From NCBI GenBank assembly GCA_046734795.1, contig JBKPRX010000110.1:1-22400 (forward strand): 22,400 nt of DNA. The letters run 5' to 3'. Source of the DNA: JBKPRX01 sp046734795. Its GTDB lineage: Bacteria; Actinomycetota; Thermoleophilia; Gaiellales; Gaiellaceae. Shown in pieces: positions 6,477 to 16,000 of this stretch; the first letter of the stretch is position 1, and each line of letters starts with the position of its first letter. Position numbers and translations under genes: made by a program. The notes below the pieces were generated by a model. The model made no database searches. It saw nothing but the letters and a program-made list of their open reading frames with translations, and was not told the origin of the DNA.

Positions 6477-8689
6477 GCGTCGAGACGACGGCACCGCGGC
6501 GCGGCGAGGCCGCCGTTCGCTCGCGCACGTTTGCCGACCGGTTCTACGCCGCGTTGCCGCTTCTCGCCGTGTTCTTCTGGCTCTGCGTCCTCTACGGCTG
6601 GCAGGCGTGGAACCACCGCACACCGTGGCTCTTCGGCGACGAGCTCGAGTTCACGCAGCTCTCGCGCTCGCTCGCAGACACGGGTCACGCCGCACGGCGC
6701 AGCGTCCCGTACTCCGTCCATTCGCTTTCCATCGTCGCGACCGCGCCGGCCTGGTGGATCGGAGACGTCAGCCGCGCCTACGGGGCGGTGAAGTACATCA
6801 ACGTCGTCGCGATGACGCTGACGGCGTTTCCGACGTACTTCCTTGCACGTCGACTGACGACTGCGCGCGCGGCCCTCTTCGCCGCGGTCGCGTCGGTGTC
6901 GGTTCCGGCACTCGTCTACACGTCGTTCATCGTCGAGGAGCCGTTCGCATACACGTGGGCGACGCTCTCGATGCTCACGATCGTCGGCGCGCTCGTGACG
7001 GTGCGGCGGCGTTGGATCCTCGCGGCACTCGCGACCGCTCTGATCGCGCCGCTCTGGAAGGGCGAGCTCGTCGTGCTGCCGATCGTGTTCCTCGTCGCCG
7101 CCGTGCTGATGTGGCTCTCGGGTGAGGCCGGCACACGCTGGCGCTCGCGCTGGACGCACGGCGATTGGGTGAGTGCTGTCGTGCTCTTGTTCGGCATCGT
7201 CTTTCTCGCGAGCGCGTTCGCGCAGTGGCGGTCGGGCCAGTACCTCGAGGTGACTCGGCTCTGGAAGACGCGCGTGCTCGACCACGCCGTGAAGGCCGGC
7301 GGCGCGCTTACGGTCGGGACGGGGATCCTGCCGACGCTTGCCGCGGCCGGGTTGCTCTTGCCTGCACCGGGCGAGCGACGATCGCGCGAGCTGCGCGCGT
7401 TTCGCTGCGTGCTCGCGGCCTCGCTCTTCCTCTTCGGCCTCTACGCAGGAATCAAAGGCGCGTACAACCAGAACCACTTCGCAACGCGTGTGTGGGAGCG
7501 CAACGTGCTCTACCTCGCGCCGCTTTTTTTCGTCGCGCTCGCCGTGTGGCTCGAGCGCCGACGCGTGAACCTGATCACGTTCGGCATCGGCGTCGTCTAC
7601 GTCGCGTACGTGCTCGCGAAGCTTCCGTACTCGATGATCAACGACCGCTTCGCTTCGGACGCGCCGGGGATGACGATCCTCTCGCAGGCGAACCGAAGCC
7701 TCGCGGTCACGCCTACGATTGCGCGCGGCGGGTTGCTGGCCATCCTCGCCGTTTGTGTCGCGATCCTCGTCGTGCCGCAGCTCGTGCGGCTCTCTGCACG
7801 CCTCGGAGGAGTGCTCGCGGTCTTCGTCGCCGTCTTCGTCGTCGGTTGGAGCCTCGCCGGCGAGCTCTCGGCCGCGTCGGCGTCGAACGCGATCGGCCGG
7901 AGCTTCCGCGCGAACATTCGCGGCAACCCGAGCTGGGTGGACCATTACGCGAAGCAGCAGCCGACGGTCTACATCGGCCAGACGGAGCAGGTCCAGCCGG
8001 ATCAGAACTCCGAATGGCTCCTCGAGTTCTGGAACCGCGCGATCAAGCAGGTGTGGATCATCGGCGGTTGCCCGGTCACCTACTGCGGGCCGGGTCCGAC
8101 CTTGACGCCCGACGTGACGACGCCCTCCGGTCTCGTCTATCCGCAACCGGGCTACCGGTACGCCGTCGTCGAGGACGGGATCGTGCCCAACGGGACGCTC
8201 GTCGCGAGGCGGGTGCATCGCGGCGGCGGCGGGGGACGCCTCTGGCGTCTGTATCGCCTGCATCAGCCGCTTCGGTTCAAGTCGACGACGACCGGCCGCT
8301 ACTTCGACGGCTGGTCGGAGGAGCCGAACGGCACCGCGTACACGCGGTTCACGAACGGGAAGGGCACGCTGAGAATCCGCGTCTCGCGTGCGCTGGCGGG
8401 CGGCGCGCGCTCACACCCGTACCGCGTTCGCGTCCGGCTCGGCAAGATCGCGATCGAAGATCGCCAGCCCGTGATGGGCCGCGTGCTCGAGGAGCGCACG
8501 TTCACGGTGCCGAGCTACAACGCGATCAAGACGGTGTCGCTGCCGAGCCGCTGGGACCACTTCCGCGTCGAGGTGAACGTCGATCCGCCCTTCGTGCCCG
8601 CCGAAGACCTGCCGGGGAACGGTGACCGGCGGCAGCTCGGCGCGACGGTCAACTACCGCTTCGTGCCGCGAAAGGCCGCGCAGAGATAG
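6473..8689 (+). CDS. GT-C membrane glycosyltransferase, PMT/ArnT-like, with unusual soluble C-terminal domain
   Basis: A 738-residue multi-pass protein. GT-C enzymes of this kind use polyprenyl-phosphate-sugar donors on the outer side of the membrane. After the first membrane segment (about 24-43) the first outer loop carries the acidic pair D56-E57 (LFGDELEF), the catalytic signature of PMT/ArnT-like enzymes. Many hydrophobic segments follow to about residue 470. The last 260 residues are mostly soluble and contain EFWNRAI, a possible disulfide pair (GGCPVTYCGPG), a glycine-rich linker (HRGGGGGR) and the motif TGRYFDGWSEEP. The fusion protein at 13084-16476 shares the loop, FLARRL and GRYxDGWSE features, so the two are paralogues in this half. 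The ATG overlaps the previous stop (ATGA), implying translational coupling with the PNPT fusion. It overlaps the convergent methyltransferase gene by 37 bases. The sugar and acceptor are unknown. Confidence 0.8.
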   Translation: MSVETTAPRRGEAAVRSRTFADRFYAALPLLAVFFWLCVLYGWQAWNHRTPWLFGDELEFTQLSRSLADTGHAARRSVPYSVHSLSIVATAPAWWIGDVSRAYGAVKYINVVAMTLTAFPTYFLARRLTTARAALFAAVASVSVPALVYTSFIVEEPFAYTWATLSMLTIVGALVTVRRRWILAALATALIAPLWKGELVVLPIVFLVAAVLMWLSGEAGTRWRSRWTHGDWVSAVVLLFGIVFLASAFAQWRSGQYLEVTRLWKTRVLDHAVKAGGALTVGTGILPTLAAAGLLLPAPGERRSRELRAFRCVLAASLFLFGLYAGIKGAYNQNHFATRVWERNVLYLAPLFFVALAVWLERRRVNLITFGIGVVYVAYVLAKLPYSMINDRFASDAPGMTILSQANRSLAVTPTIARGGLLAILAVCVAILVVPQLVRLSARLGGVLAVFVAVFVVGWSLAGELSAASASNAIGRSFRANIRGNPSWVDHYAKQQPTVYIGQTEQVQPDQNSEWLLEFWNRAIKQVWIIGGCPVTYCGPGPTLTPDVTTPSGLVYPQPGYRYAVVEDGIVPNGTLVARRVHRGGGGGRLWRLYRLHQPLRFKSTTTGRYFDGWSEEPNGTAYTRFTNGKGTLRIRVSRALAGGARSHPYRVRVRLGKIAIEDRQPVMGRVLEERTFTVPSYNAIKTVSLPSRWDHFRVEVNVDPPFVPAEDLPGNGDRRQLGATVNYRFVPRKAAQR

Positions 8690-9264
8690 GTGAAGCGGAC
8701 GCGCAGGAGCACGCGGGCGAGCGGTCCGCCTCGCTCCAGCGCGATCGCGAGCTGTCGCACCCGCGACGGCAGCGCAGCGGTCTGCGGCACGAAGAACGGA
8801 CGCAACGCGAGCCGGTCGAAGCCGGCCGCCTCGAGATCCGTGCGTACGTCTTCGAGTCGGTACTGCCGCGGGTTGAGGTCGAAGACGAGCTTCTTCTGCG
8901 TGTAGCGCTCGGCGCGAACGAAGAACGCGCGGCGATCGCGCGCGTAGTAAATCGCGCGAAAGCAGAGCGTCGCGTCGACGGGCTCCGGCGGCTCGTAGTC
9001 GTTGAGGTCGCCGAGCACGACGTCGAACCCGTGTGCGCGCGCCGCGTCGACCATCTCCGGCGTCGAGTCGATGCCGACGTAGCGCTGCTCCGGTAGGTGC
9101 GCCGCGAGGCCCGCGTCGCCGCACGCAAGGTCGAGCACCGTGTCGCCCGGTTCGAGTCGAGGACCGAGAGTGCGGATCACTTCGGCGCGATGCGCGAGAT
9201 ATGCATGCGCGTCTGCGTACTCGCGCTCGGTCCACCCCGCGGCCTTCGGCGCGTACTTGCTCAT
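8653..9264 (-). CDS. Class I SAM-dependent methyltransferase
   Basis: A 203-residue cytoplasmic methyltransferase. Motif I is VLDLACGDAG (43-52), the acidic residue ending strand 2 is in YVGIDST (62-68), motif II is DVVLGDLNDY (81-90) and the post-motif region is ATLCFRAIYYARD (98-110). The C-terminal third (PFFVPQTAALPSRVRQLAIALERGGPL) may form the substrate lid. The ATG at 9264 overlaps the stop of the upstream GT2 gene (ATGA). It is the last gene of the ten-gene minus-strand run, and its end overlaps the convergent GT-C gene by 37 bases. Methylation of a sugar in the glycan, possibly as a chain-terminating cap, is inferred from context; sequence alone gives only the fold. Confidence 0.85.
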   Translation of the reverse strand: MSKYAPKAAGWTEREYADAHAYLAHRAEVIRTLGPRLEPGDTVLDLACGDAGLAAHLPEQRYVGIDSTPEMVDAARAHGFDVVLGDLNDYEPPEPVDATLCFRAIYYARDRRAFFVRAERYTQKKLVFDLNPRQYRLEDVRTDLEAAGFDRLALRPFFVPQTAALPSRVRQLAIALERGGPLARVLLRVRFTYLCAAFRGTKR

Positions 9265-10025
9265 CGGCCGACGAGGCTCGCGGGATGCTTGCGCACGAAG
9301 CGGAGCATCGACCGCAGATGCCACAGCGTGTGGCGCGAACGAAACGTCCGGTCGATCACGGCCGCGTACTCGTGGCGCACCGCGGCGCTCGGCACGTACC
9401 ACCGCTCCCAGCCTGCCTTCGCCGCGCGATACGCGAGGTCGATGTCCTCCCCGTACATCCGGAACCCCCCGTCCCAGCCGCCGAGCTCGTCGAGCATCGT
9501 CCGGCGCAGGAGCAGGAACGCGCCGAGGAGGTAGTCCGCCTCGACGGGCTCCTCGGGGCGCACGTCGAGCTGGTAGTGGCGCCGCTGCCAGCGATCCGGC
9601 GGAAACACGCGGCGAAGCGGCGTGCGCCGGACGAGCGTGCCGCCGATGCGCGGGAACGCGCGTCGTGTCGGCTGCCAGCGGCCGTCCGGATAGAGCGTCT
9701 GCGGGCCGGCGATCCCGGCGCGCGGATGCTCGTCGAGGAACCGCTGCAGCTCGCCGACCGCGTTCGGCTCGGGCACGACGTCCGGATTTGCAACGAGGAC
9801 GTAGTCGGCCGAGGTGTGCGCGGCGCCGGCGTTCGCGTTCGCGGCGTACGAGAGGGGCCGCGCGTTCTCGACGACGCGCACTTTCTCCGGCAGCTCTTCC
9901 GGCACGCTCCCGGCGATGTTCGCGACGACGACGAGCTCGTCGACCTGCGGCGCGAGCGCCGGCACGAGACGCGCGAGCTCGGCTGCGTGACCGTGCGAGA
10001 TGACGACCGCGCCGACGCTGCTCAC
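9261..10025 (-). CDS. GT2 family glycosyltransferase (rhamnosyltransferase-like)
   Basis: A 254-residue GT-A fold enzyme. The N-terminus SSVGAVVISHGHAAELARLVPAL resembles the usual GT2 opening but has HGH where Y-N-S/G is common. The metal and nucleotide region is YVLVANPDVVPEPNAV (75-90), with NPD at 80-82 in place of the plain DXD. The acceptor and base region is GAFLLLRRTMLDELGGWDGGFRMYGEDIDLAYRAAKAGW (168-206), the hallmark of the WbbL/RfbF-like branch that often moves rhamnose. The GTG start at 10025 forms a GTGA overlap with the stop of the upstream GT4 gene, and its own stop overlaps the methyltransferase start. No membrane segments. A rhamnosyl or related deoxysugar donor is likely from the family but not proven. 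Confidence 0.9.
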   Translation of the reverse strand: MSSVGAVVISHGHAAELARLVPALAPQVDELVVVANIAGSVPEELPEKVRVVENARPLSYAANANAGAAHTSADYVLVANPDVVPEPNAVGELQRFLDEHPRAGIAGPQTLYPDGRWQPTRRAFPRIGGTLVRRTPLRRVFPPDRWQRRHYQLDVRPEEPVEADYLLGAFLLLRRTMLDELGGWDGGFRMYGEDIDLAYRAAKAGWERWYVPSAAVRHEYAAVIDRTFRSRHTLWHLRSMLRFVRKHPASLVGR

Positions 10026-11050
10026 GAGCGGAGCACCTGCCGGTACACCTCGACGGTCCGGCGCGCTGTCTCCTCCCAGCTGAACGCGCCGGCCCGAGCA
10101 AGGCCGCGCTCCCGCAGCTGCGTGCGCTCGGCAAGCGCGCGCCGCACGGCATCGGCGAACTTCGCGGGCTCGGCGTAGACGATCGCATCGCCGCCTGCTT
10201 CGAACACGGCCGCGTCGCGCGTGGCGACGACAGGCGTGCCGCTCGCCATCGCCTCGACGACCGGCAGCCCGAACCCCTCGTAGCGCGTCGGGAAGAGGAG
10301 GCACGCTGCGCGGCGATAGAGGCGCGCGAGCTCGTCCTTGTCGACGAAGCCGCGCACGTCGGCACCGCGCTTGCGCAGCTCGTCGGCGAGCGCGTCGTCG
10401 CGGATCGGACCCACCGAAATGAGCGGGAGTCCGACCGCGCGCGCTGCGTCGGCTGCGACGAGCGGGTCCTTCCGCCGTTCGATCGCGCCGACAAGGAGCA
10501 AGAACTCGTCGTGCGCGCCGTTTGCCTCCGGCCGAAAGAGCGTGTCGTCGTAGGCGAGCGGCGTCACGACGACACGCTCCGGCTCGATGCCGTAGAGCTC
10601 GACGAGATCGTCCTTGGTCCGTTGCGAGATGGCGAAGACCGCCCGTGCGCGCCGGACCGAACGCGGCACGACCGTCTTGAAGATCGTGGCCTCGCGCCGC
10701 CCCATCAGCGACGCGTCGCGCTCGAACGAAAGGTCTTGGATCGTGAGCACCGCCGGGCACGGAAGAAACGGCGGCAGCGCGTGCACGAAGTGCACGAGCG
10801 CGGGCTTCAGCCGCCGAAGGACGAGCGGGACGCGCACGGCCATGCGCAGCTCCTGGACGCGCGCGCGCAGCTCGACCGGCTCGATGCCGGCCGGAACGAG
10901 CTCGGGCCGACGCGTGAGCGCGGCGAGCCGCAAGCCGTCCGCGGCTCCGGGCAGCGCGGAGAGCAACCGCTCGACGTAGGTCTCGTCGCCCGTGCGCTGA
11001 CGGCCGAGGACGTCGGCGTCGATGACGACGAGCGGCTCGCCGTCAGCCAC
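10022..11050 (-). CDS. GT4 glycosyltransferase (third of a tandem trio)
   Basis: A 342-residue retaining GT-B enzyme. The N-terminus LVVIDADVLGRQRTGDETYVERLL (7-30) parallels the DVTP/DVSP openings of the next two upstream genes. TIQDLSFERD (103-112) and AISQRTKDDLVELYGI (140-155) form the acceptor-side core. The donor site has LVGAIERRKDPLVAA (186-200) with the phosphate-binding R/K, and FPTRYEGFGLPVVEAMASGTPVV (253-275) with E258-x7-E266. The GTG start at 11050 overlaps the upstream stop by 8 bases, the longest overlap in the run. The similar layout of three consecutive GT4 genes suggests duplication followed by change of linkage or acceptor. A GDP-mannose or GDP-deoxysugar donor is plausible given the GMD-like gene in the same operon, but that is inference. 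Confidence 0.9.
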   Translation of the reverse strand: MADGEPLVVIDADVLGRQRTGDETYVERLLSALPGAADGLRLAALTRRPELVPAGIEPVELRARVQELRMAVRVPLVLRRLKPALVHFVHALPPFLPCPAVLTIQDLSFERDASLMGRREATIFKTVVPRSVRRARAVFAISQRTKDDLVELYGIEPERVVVTPLAYDDTLFRPEANGAHDEFLLLVGAIERRKDPLVAADAARAVGLPLISVGPIRDDALADELRKRGADVRGFVDKDELARLYRRAACLLFPTRYEGFGLPVVEAMASGTPVVATRDAAVFEAGGDAIVYAEPAKFADAVRRALAERTQLRERGLARAGAFSWEETARRTVEVYRQVLRS

Positions 11051-12020
11051 CGATCGCCTCTCGGTACGCGTCGAGCGTCAGGCGCGCCGTCTCGTCCCAC
11101 GTGAACCGCGCCGCCCGCTCGAGCCCGCGCGCGCTCAGCTCGTCGGCGCGCGAACGAGCGTCGTCGATCCCGGCTGCGATCGCATCGACGTCGAGCGGAT
11201 CCGCGAGCACGGCCGCATCGCCTGCGACTTCTTCCGTCGCGCCGCCTCGGCTCGTCACGACCGGCGCACCGCACGCCATCGCCTCGAGCAAGGGCATGCC
11301 GAAGCCTTCGTAGAGCGACGGATACGCGAAGACGCTTGCTCCGCGGTAGAGCGCAGCGAGCTCGTCGTCTTGCAGTCGCCCGAGCCACCGCACACCTTCG
11401 CCGGCGACCTCGACGCCACCCCACCCTCGCTCGCCGACGACGCGCAGCTCGACACCGAGCTTGCGTGTCGCCTCCGCAAGGCGCGCGAGATTCTTGCGCG
11501 GCTCGAGCGTCGCGACGGCGAGCACGTACTCGCCTTCGGCACGCGCGCCGTCGGGCCCGAACGCCGACGCAGCCGCGAGCGGCGTCACGGTGATCTTCTC
11601 GTCGGGAATCGCGAGTAACTCGACGAGCTCGCGCTTCGTGAACTCCGAGATCGCAAGCAGCCGTGTCGCCGCGCGCAGCGCGCGCGGTGCGTACCGCGGC
11701 ACGTAGTTGCGCATCCACGTGGGAAACGCCTCCGGGTACCGGAACACGGAGAGGTCGAGCACGGTGACGACGACGGGCACCCGCGCGCGCAACGGCGCGT
11801 AGTACGTCGGGCAATGGAGGAGATCGACGTCGCGTACCCGACCGAGCCCGAACGGATACCACGCGAGCTCGCGCGCCAGGATCGACGCCTTGCCGGCGCC
11901 GCCGAAGGCGACTTCGCGGATCTCGACTGTTCGTCGCAGGCGCTCGCGGAGGCTGAAGAGGTACCGCGCGGTCCCGGCGCGGGTCAGTCGCATCGGCGTG
12001 ACGTCGAGTGCGACTTTCAC
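11043..12020 (-). CDS. GT4 glycosyltransferase (second of a tandem trio)
   Basis: A 325-residue GT-B enzyme, short for GT4. It opens VKVALDVTPMRLTRAGTARYL (1-21), followed by LLHCPTYYAPL (67-77), VTVLDLSVFRYPEAFP (85-100) and LAISEFTKRELVELL (122-136). The donor domain has YVLAVATLEPRKNLARL (165-181) with R175/K176, then YPSLYEGFGMPLLEAMACGAPVV (233-255) with E238-x7-E246. This layout is common in WsaE/WbaZ/MtfB-like mannosyl- and rhamnosyltransferases of surface-glycan clusters. The GTG at 12020 makes a GTGA overlap with the stop of the upstream paralogue. No signal or membrane segment, so it should act at the cytoplasmic face. Confidence 0.9.
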   Translation of the reverse strand: MKVALDVTPMRLTRAGTARYLFSLRERLRRTVEIREVAFGGAGKASILARELAWYPFGLGRVRDVDLLHCPTYYAPLRARVPVVVTVLDLSVFRYPEAFPTWMRNYVPRYAPRALRAATRLLAISEFTKRELVELLAIPDEKITVTPLAAASAFGPDGARAEGEYVLAVATLEPRKNLARLAEATRKLGVELRVVGERGWGGVEVAGEGVRWLGRLQDDELAALYRGASVFAYPSLYEGFGMPLLEAMACGAPVVTSRGGATEEVAGDAAVLADPLDVDAIAAGIDDARSRADELSARGLERAARFTWDETARLTLDAYREAIGG

Positions 12021-13087
12021 GACGCCGCGCGGAACGCTTCGAGATGCACGCGGCCGTTGTGGGCCCACGTGAACCGCCGCGCGTGCTCGAGTCCGCGCGG
12101 CACGAGCTCGTCGCGTGCTGCGAGCGCGCGGCACACTCCGTCGGCGATCGCGTCCGGGCTCTCGGGGTCGACGCGAATCGCGGCGTCGCCGCAGGCCTCG
12201 TCGAGAGACGGATGCGACGAGACGACGCACGGCACGCCGCATGCGAGCGCTTCGACCACGGACATGCCGAACCCCTCGAAGCGCGACGGGAAGACGAAAG
12301 CCTCCGCGCCGCGATAGAGCGCCGGCAAGCGCTCCGGCGGCACGTAGCCGGCGGGCACGATCCCGGGCACGTCGAGGTGCGGTTGCCGTCCCCACCCGGC
12401 GCCGCCCGCGACGACGAGCGTCACGTCGTCACCGGCGAGCCGCCGGTAGGCCTCGACCAAGGTCTGCAGATTCTTCCGCGGCTCGAGCGTTGCGACCGTG
12501 AGCACGTAGGGCCGGCCGAGGTTCGTCCGGTCGCCGTCCGGCGTGAAGCCCTCCTCCACGCCCGGATACGCCACGCAGATCCGCTCGCGCGGGACCCGGA
12601 GCGTCTCGGCGACGTCGTTCGCGGTGAACTCGGCGTTCGTGAAGACGACGTCGCACGAGGCGATCTGGTCGAGCTTCGCCGTGTGCATCCGGCGCGTGCG
12701 TGGATGCACCCACTGCGGAAAGTGCAACGGCACAAGGTCGTGCACCATCGTCGAGCGGACGCCGCCGCGCTGTCGCGGGAACATCCAGTCGCTGAAGTGG
12801 AACGCGTCAAGCCGTCCGGCGAACCGCTCGACGGGCGGCCAGCCCAGTCTGCTCCAGAGCGTGCGCGCGACGTGCGCGCCGGGCAGCGTCGGCAGGAGCC
12901 GCGTGACCTCGACACGTGCAAGCGCGCGGTCGATCTCGCGTCGGCCTGCCGGACTCGCGGGCGCGAACGCGACGAGCTCGTCGTCGTCTTCCGCGACTGC
13001 GGCCATCCCGGTAAGCGAGCCGCGCACGTAGTTCCCGACGCCGGTCCGCGGATGCGAGAGCGGGCTGACGTCGACGACCACCCTCAC
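12017..13087 (-). CDS. GT4 glycosyltransferase (first of a tandem trio)
   Basis: A 356-residue GT-B enzyme. Its opening VRVVVDVSPLSHPRTGVGNYVRG (1-23) carries the RTGVGNY loop typical of GT4 mannosyltransferases. The core includes DAFHFSDWMFP (94-104), MVHDLVPLHFPQWVHPRTRRMH (114-135) and FTNAEFTANDVAETLRVP (149-166). The donor domain has YVLTVATLEPRKNLQTLVEAY (194-214) and FPSRFEGFGMSVVEALACGVP (266-286), with E271-x7-E279. The GTG at 13087 makes a GTGA overlap with the stop of the large fusion gene. A much longer open frame continues upstream on this strand, but it is antisense-like shadow of that fusion gene and should not be read as part of this protein. Sugar specificity is unknown. Confidence 0.9.
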   Translation of the reverse strand: MRVVVDVSPLSHPRTGVGNYVRGSLTGMAAVAEDDDELVAFAPASPAGRREIDRALARVEVTRLLPTLPGAHVARTLWSRLGWPPVERFAGRLDAFHFSDWMFPRQRGGVRSTMVHDLVPLHFPQWVHPRTRRMHTAKLDQIASCDVVFTNAEFTANDVAETLRVPRERICVAYPGVEEGFTPDGDRTNLGRPYVLTVATLEPRKNLQTLVEAYRRLAGDDVTLVVAGGAGWGRQPHLDVPGIVPAGYVPPERLPALYRGAEAFVFPSRFEGFGMSVVEALACGVPCVVSSHPSLDEACGDAAIRVDPESPDAIADGVCRALAARDELVPRGLEHARRFTWAHNGRVHLEAFRAAS

Positions 13088-16000
13088 CGCGCGGGCTCGT
13101 GATACACGATCGCGCGGAATCGGGCGCCGAGGAGCCGCGTGTCGGCGCCTCCGGGCACGCGTGCCGGCGAGCTCGCGAAGCGCACGCGGCACACGCCGCG
13201 CACCGGCCGAAGCGGGAGCGTGATCGCAAGCGGCGACGTCGCCCGCGTCAAGCGAATCGTTCGTGCCGGCGTCGTGCCGGTGACGCGAACCTTCTGGCCC
13301 TTTGGGAACGTCGTGAAGTCGGTCTCGAGCTCCAGCGCGAGCGAGCCGCCGGTGCAGCTTGTGTTCGTCCATTCGAGCACGGGCTCGGACCAGCCGTCCG
13401 CGTACCGGCCGGAGATTCGCCGCGTCAGACGCAGCGGTCGCTCGACGCGATAGAGAACGAGCGGCGTCTGGTCGCCGCCGGCGACGTTGGCAGCGTGCGC
13501 GATCGCGCGACCGGCGACCGCGTTCGACACGTCGGTGAGAACGTAGTCGGCGTCGACGGGCTTCCCGCGCCACGTGACGACGCCGGTTTGGTCGTTCGCG
13601 ACGGCATGACGCTCGGGCATCGCGCCGCCGAACTCGTGCGGGGCCAGGTTGTAGAGCGCGCGCACGCTTCGGTTCCAGAACTCGTTCTCTTGCACCGCGA
13701 ACGGGTTGCGCGTCGAGCTCGCGAGGACGGCGACGTTCGCGTCGCGGCCAACCGCTGCGTCGATCCAGTCGCGGTCGTGTCCGGTGCCGATCCCTTGGTA
13801 GAGCGCGCCGAGCGACGCCGACGGGAAGCCGAACGCCCACAGCTGGAGCGGCAGCCACGTGAGCAAGAAGCCGGTGGCGACAAGCGCGGGCAGCCAGGCC
13901 GCGTAACGGCGTGACAGGAACAGGAAGCATCCGGCAAGGCCGATCGCAACGGCGACCACGACGAGCCCGACGGCGCCCGCCTGGAGCACGCGCTGCTCCA
14001 ACCACCACCAGGGCTGTAGGCCGACCGTGTCGGAGAGCGCGCTCACGTTCCCGCCGCCGATGAGAGTGAAGAGCGGCAGCGCGCCTGGAAGCGCGGCGGC
14101 GGCGACGGCAGCGACGATGGTCGCCCGCGGCGGTCGCGGCTGGCCGCGCTCGGTCCAGACAAGAAGCGCGATCACGAACAACGGCATCACGTAGAAGAGA
14201 TTCCGTTCCTCGACGCGTCCGGAGTAGTGCGACGCGAAGACCGCGACCTCGAGGACGAGCCAGACGACGATCGACGCCGACGCGGCCACGAACGTCCGCA
14301 CGCCACGGTCGAGGTGTCGCGCCGACGCGACGAGCACGATCGCCGCAGCGAACGGGACGACGAAGAGCGCGAGGTCGAGCTCCGCGACGTGGTAGACGAG
14401 CCACTTGAGCGACGGCCACAGCTCGTAGCCCGCATTGCCGGTCACGCTGTAGTTTCCGAGCGCTGCGGTTGGCGAGCGTCCGCGCACGACTTCCACGATC
14501 ACGACCGCTGCCGCTGCGAGCGCGGTCGCCGCGTACAGGGGAACGAAGGCGCCGAGCTGACGACGACGTCCGCGTTCGATCCACGCAAGCACGAGCGGCG
14601 CAGTCACCACGGCGACGACGAGCGCCACGGCCTGAGGACGTGTGAGAAACGCGACGGCGCACAAGGCGAGCACGAGCAGCTGGCGTCGGAGCGTCGGCCG
14701 GTCGAGCATCGCCACGAGCGCGAGCACGAGCCAGAGGAAGAGCGGATAGAACGCGTTCTCCGTCATCAACGTGCCGGCGTAGACGAGCGACGGAAGCGCA
14801 ACAGCGAACGCCGCAGCGACGAGCGCGGTGCTTTGCCGGACGAGCCTGCGCGCAAGGAAGTAGGCGGGAATCGCCGCGGTGGAGATCAGCACGGCGTTCA
14901 TCGCCTTCGCCGCGCCGTAGACGTCGGGCATCGCGCCGAAGAGCGCGTAGGGGATTGCAAGCAGTGCGGGATAGACGACGCCGTAGTTCGCATGCACGCC
15001 GCGAATCAGGAACTCGCCGGTGTCGGCGAAGCTGCGTGCCATGTCGGAGTAGACGAGCTCGTCGACCATGATCCACGGCGCGACGAGCCGCCGTCCGAGC
15101 AGGATCTGGACAACGGTCGAGACCGCCACGATCGCGCCGAGCCAGGCCCAGACCGGGACGCGTGCCGCGAATCCCCACCACCGCGGCGCTGTCACGCCCG
15201 GCCGTGTCCAAGCGCCTGTTTCAGCGAGCCGCCCCGAAGTGACAGCGCCGTTCGTCACGAGGCCGGCCTCGGCGAGCGGTGACGCAAGGAGCGTCGGGTC
15301 GAGGCCCACGTCCGAGCTCGCGGTTGCGACTTCGCGAAGCACGCGCTCTTCGACGTCCTGCGTCCCCGCTGCGTACTCGAGCGCCGCGACGTAGCGCTCG
15401 GCGACGAGATCGAGGTCGTGCACGCGCTCTGCGTGCTCGCGGGCAGCCTCGCCCATCGCGTGGCGTTTTCGTTCGTCCGCGGCAAGGTCGAGTAGCGCTG
15501 CTGCGAGCGCGTCGACCTCGTCGTCGGTCCGCGCGGGCACCTTGAGCGCGACGTCGGCCGGAAGCTCGGAGAACCAGCCGAGGTCGCTGACGACGAGCGG
15601 CTTGCCCAGCGAGAGCGCGCGGACGACCGTGCCCGAGGTCTCGCCCATCGTCGGCGCGCGCAGCGCGACCACCGCGTCGCAGGCCGCCATCAGCTCCCAG
15701 AGACGCGACTCGTCGACGTAGTCCTCGCGCACGACGCCCTCGCGCTCGACACCCGCGCTGCGCAAACGAGCATCGAGATCGAAGCCCGGCGACGACGGTC
15801 CCACGAGCAGCAAGCGCGCGCGCGGATGCTCCGCGCGGACGGTGGCGAACGCTTCCAAGAGCTGCGGAATCCGCTTGCTCTCGTTCACATGGCCGAAGCA
15901 ACCGAAGACAGGCTCTCCGTCGATTCGCGCCGGGTGGATTCGCGGCACCGGCCACGCAGGATGCGGCACGACCCAGAGCGCACCGTCGTATCCCGCCTCG

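Noticed and set aside
7524..7530. Run of seven T in a GC-rich gene, considered as a phase-variation or frameshift site
   Set aside because: The bases encode Leu-Phe-Phe in a membrane helix and the reading frame is intact on both sides. Nothing suggests slippage.
8218..8236. GGC/G-rich run, considered as a repeat or quadruplex element
   Set aside because: It encodes a short glycine linker (HRGGGGGR) in the GT-C protein. Four proper G-tracts with loops are not present.
6302..8263. 653-codon minus-strand open frame antisense to the GT-C gene
   Set aside because: Its translation is almost all R, E, D and H with no domain, and the opposite strand encodes a clear membrane enzyme. It is a codon-bias shadow.
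9265..10494. N-terminal extension of the methyltransferase frame back to 10494
   Set aside because: It is shadow sequence antisense or out of frame to the GT2 and GT4 genes. The methyltransferase starts at the ATG overlapping the GT2 stop.
13088..15211. N-terminal extension of the 12017 GT4 frame, giving a protein over 1000 residues long
   Set aside because: The extension is arginine-rich shadow of the GT4/GT-C fusion in another frame. The GT4 fold starts exactly at the GTG at 13087, which overlaps the fusion stop.
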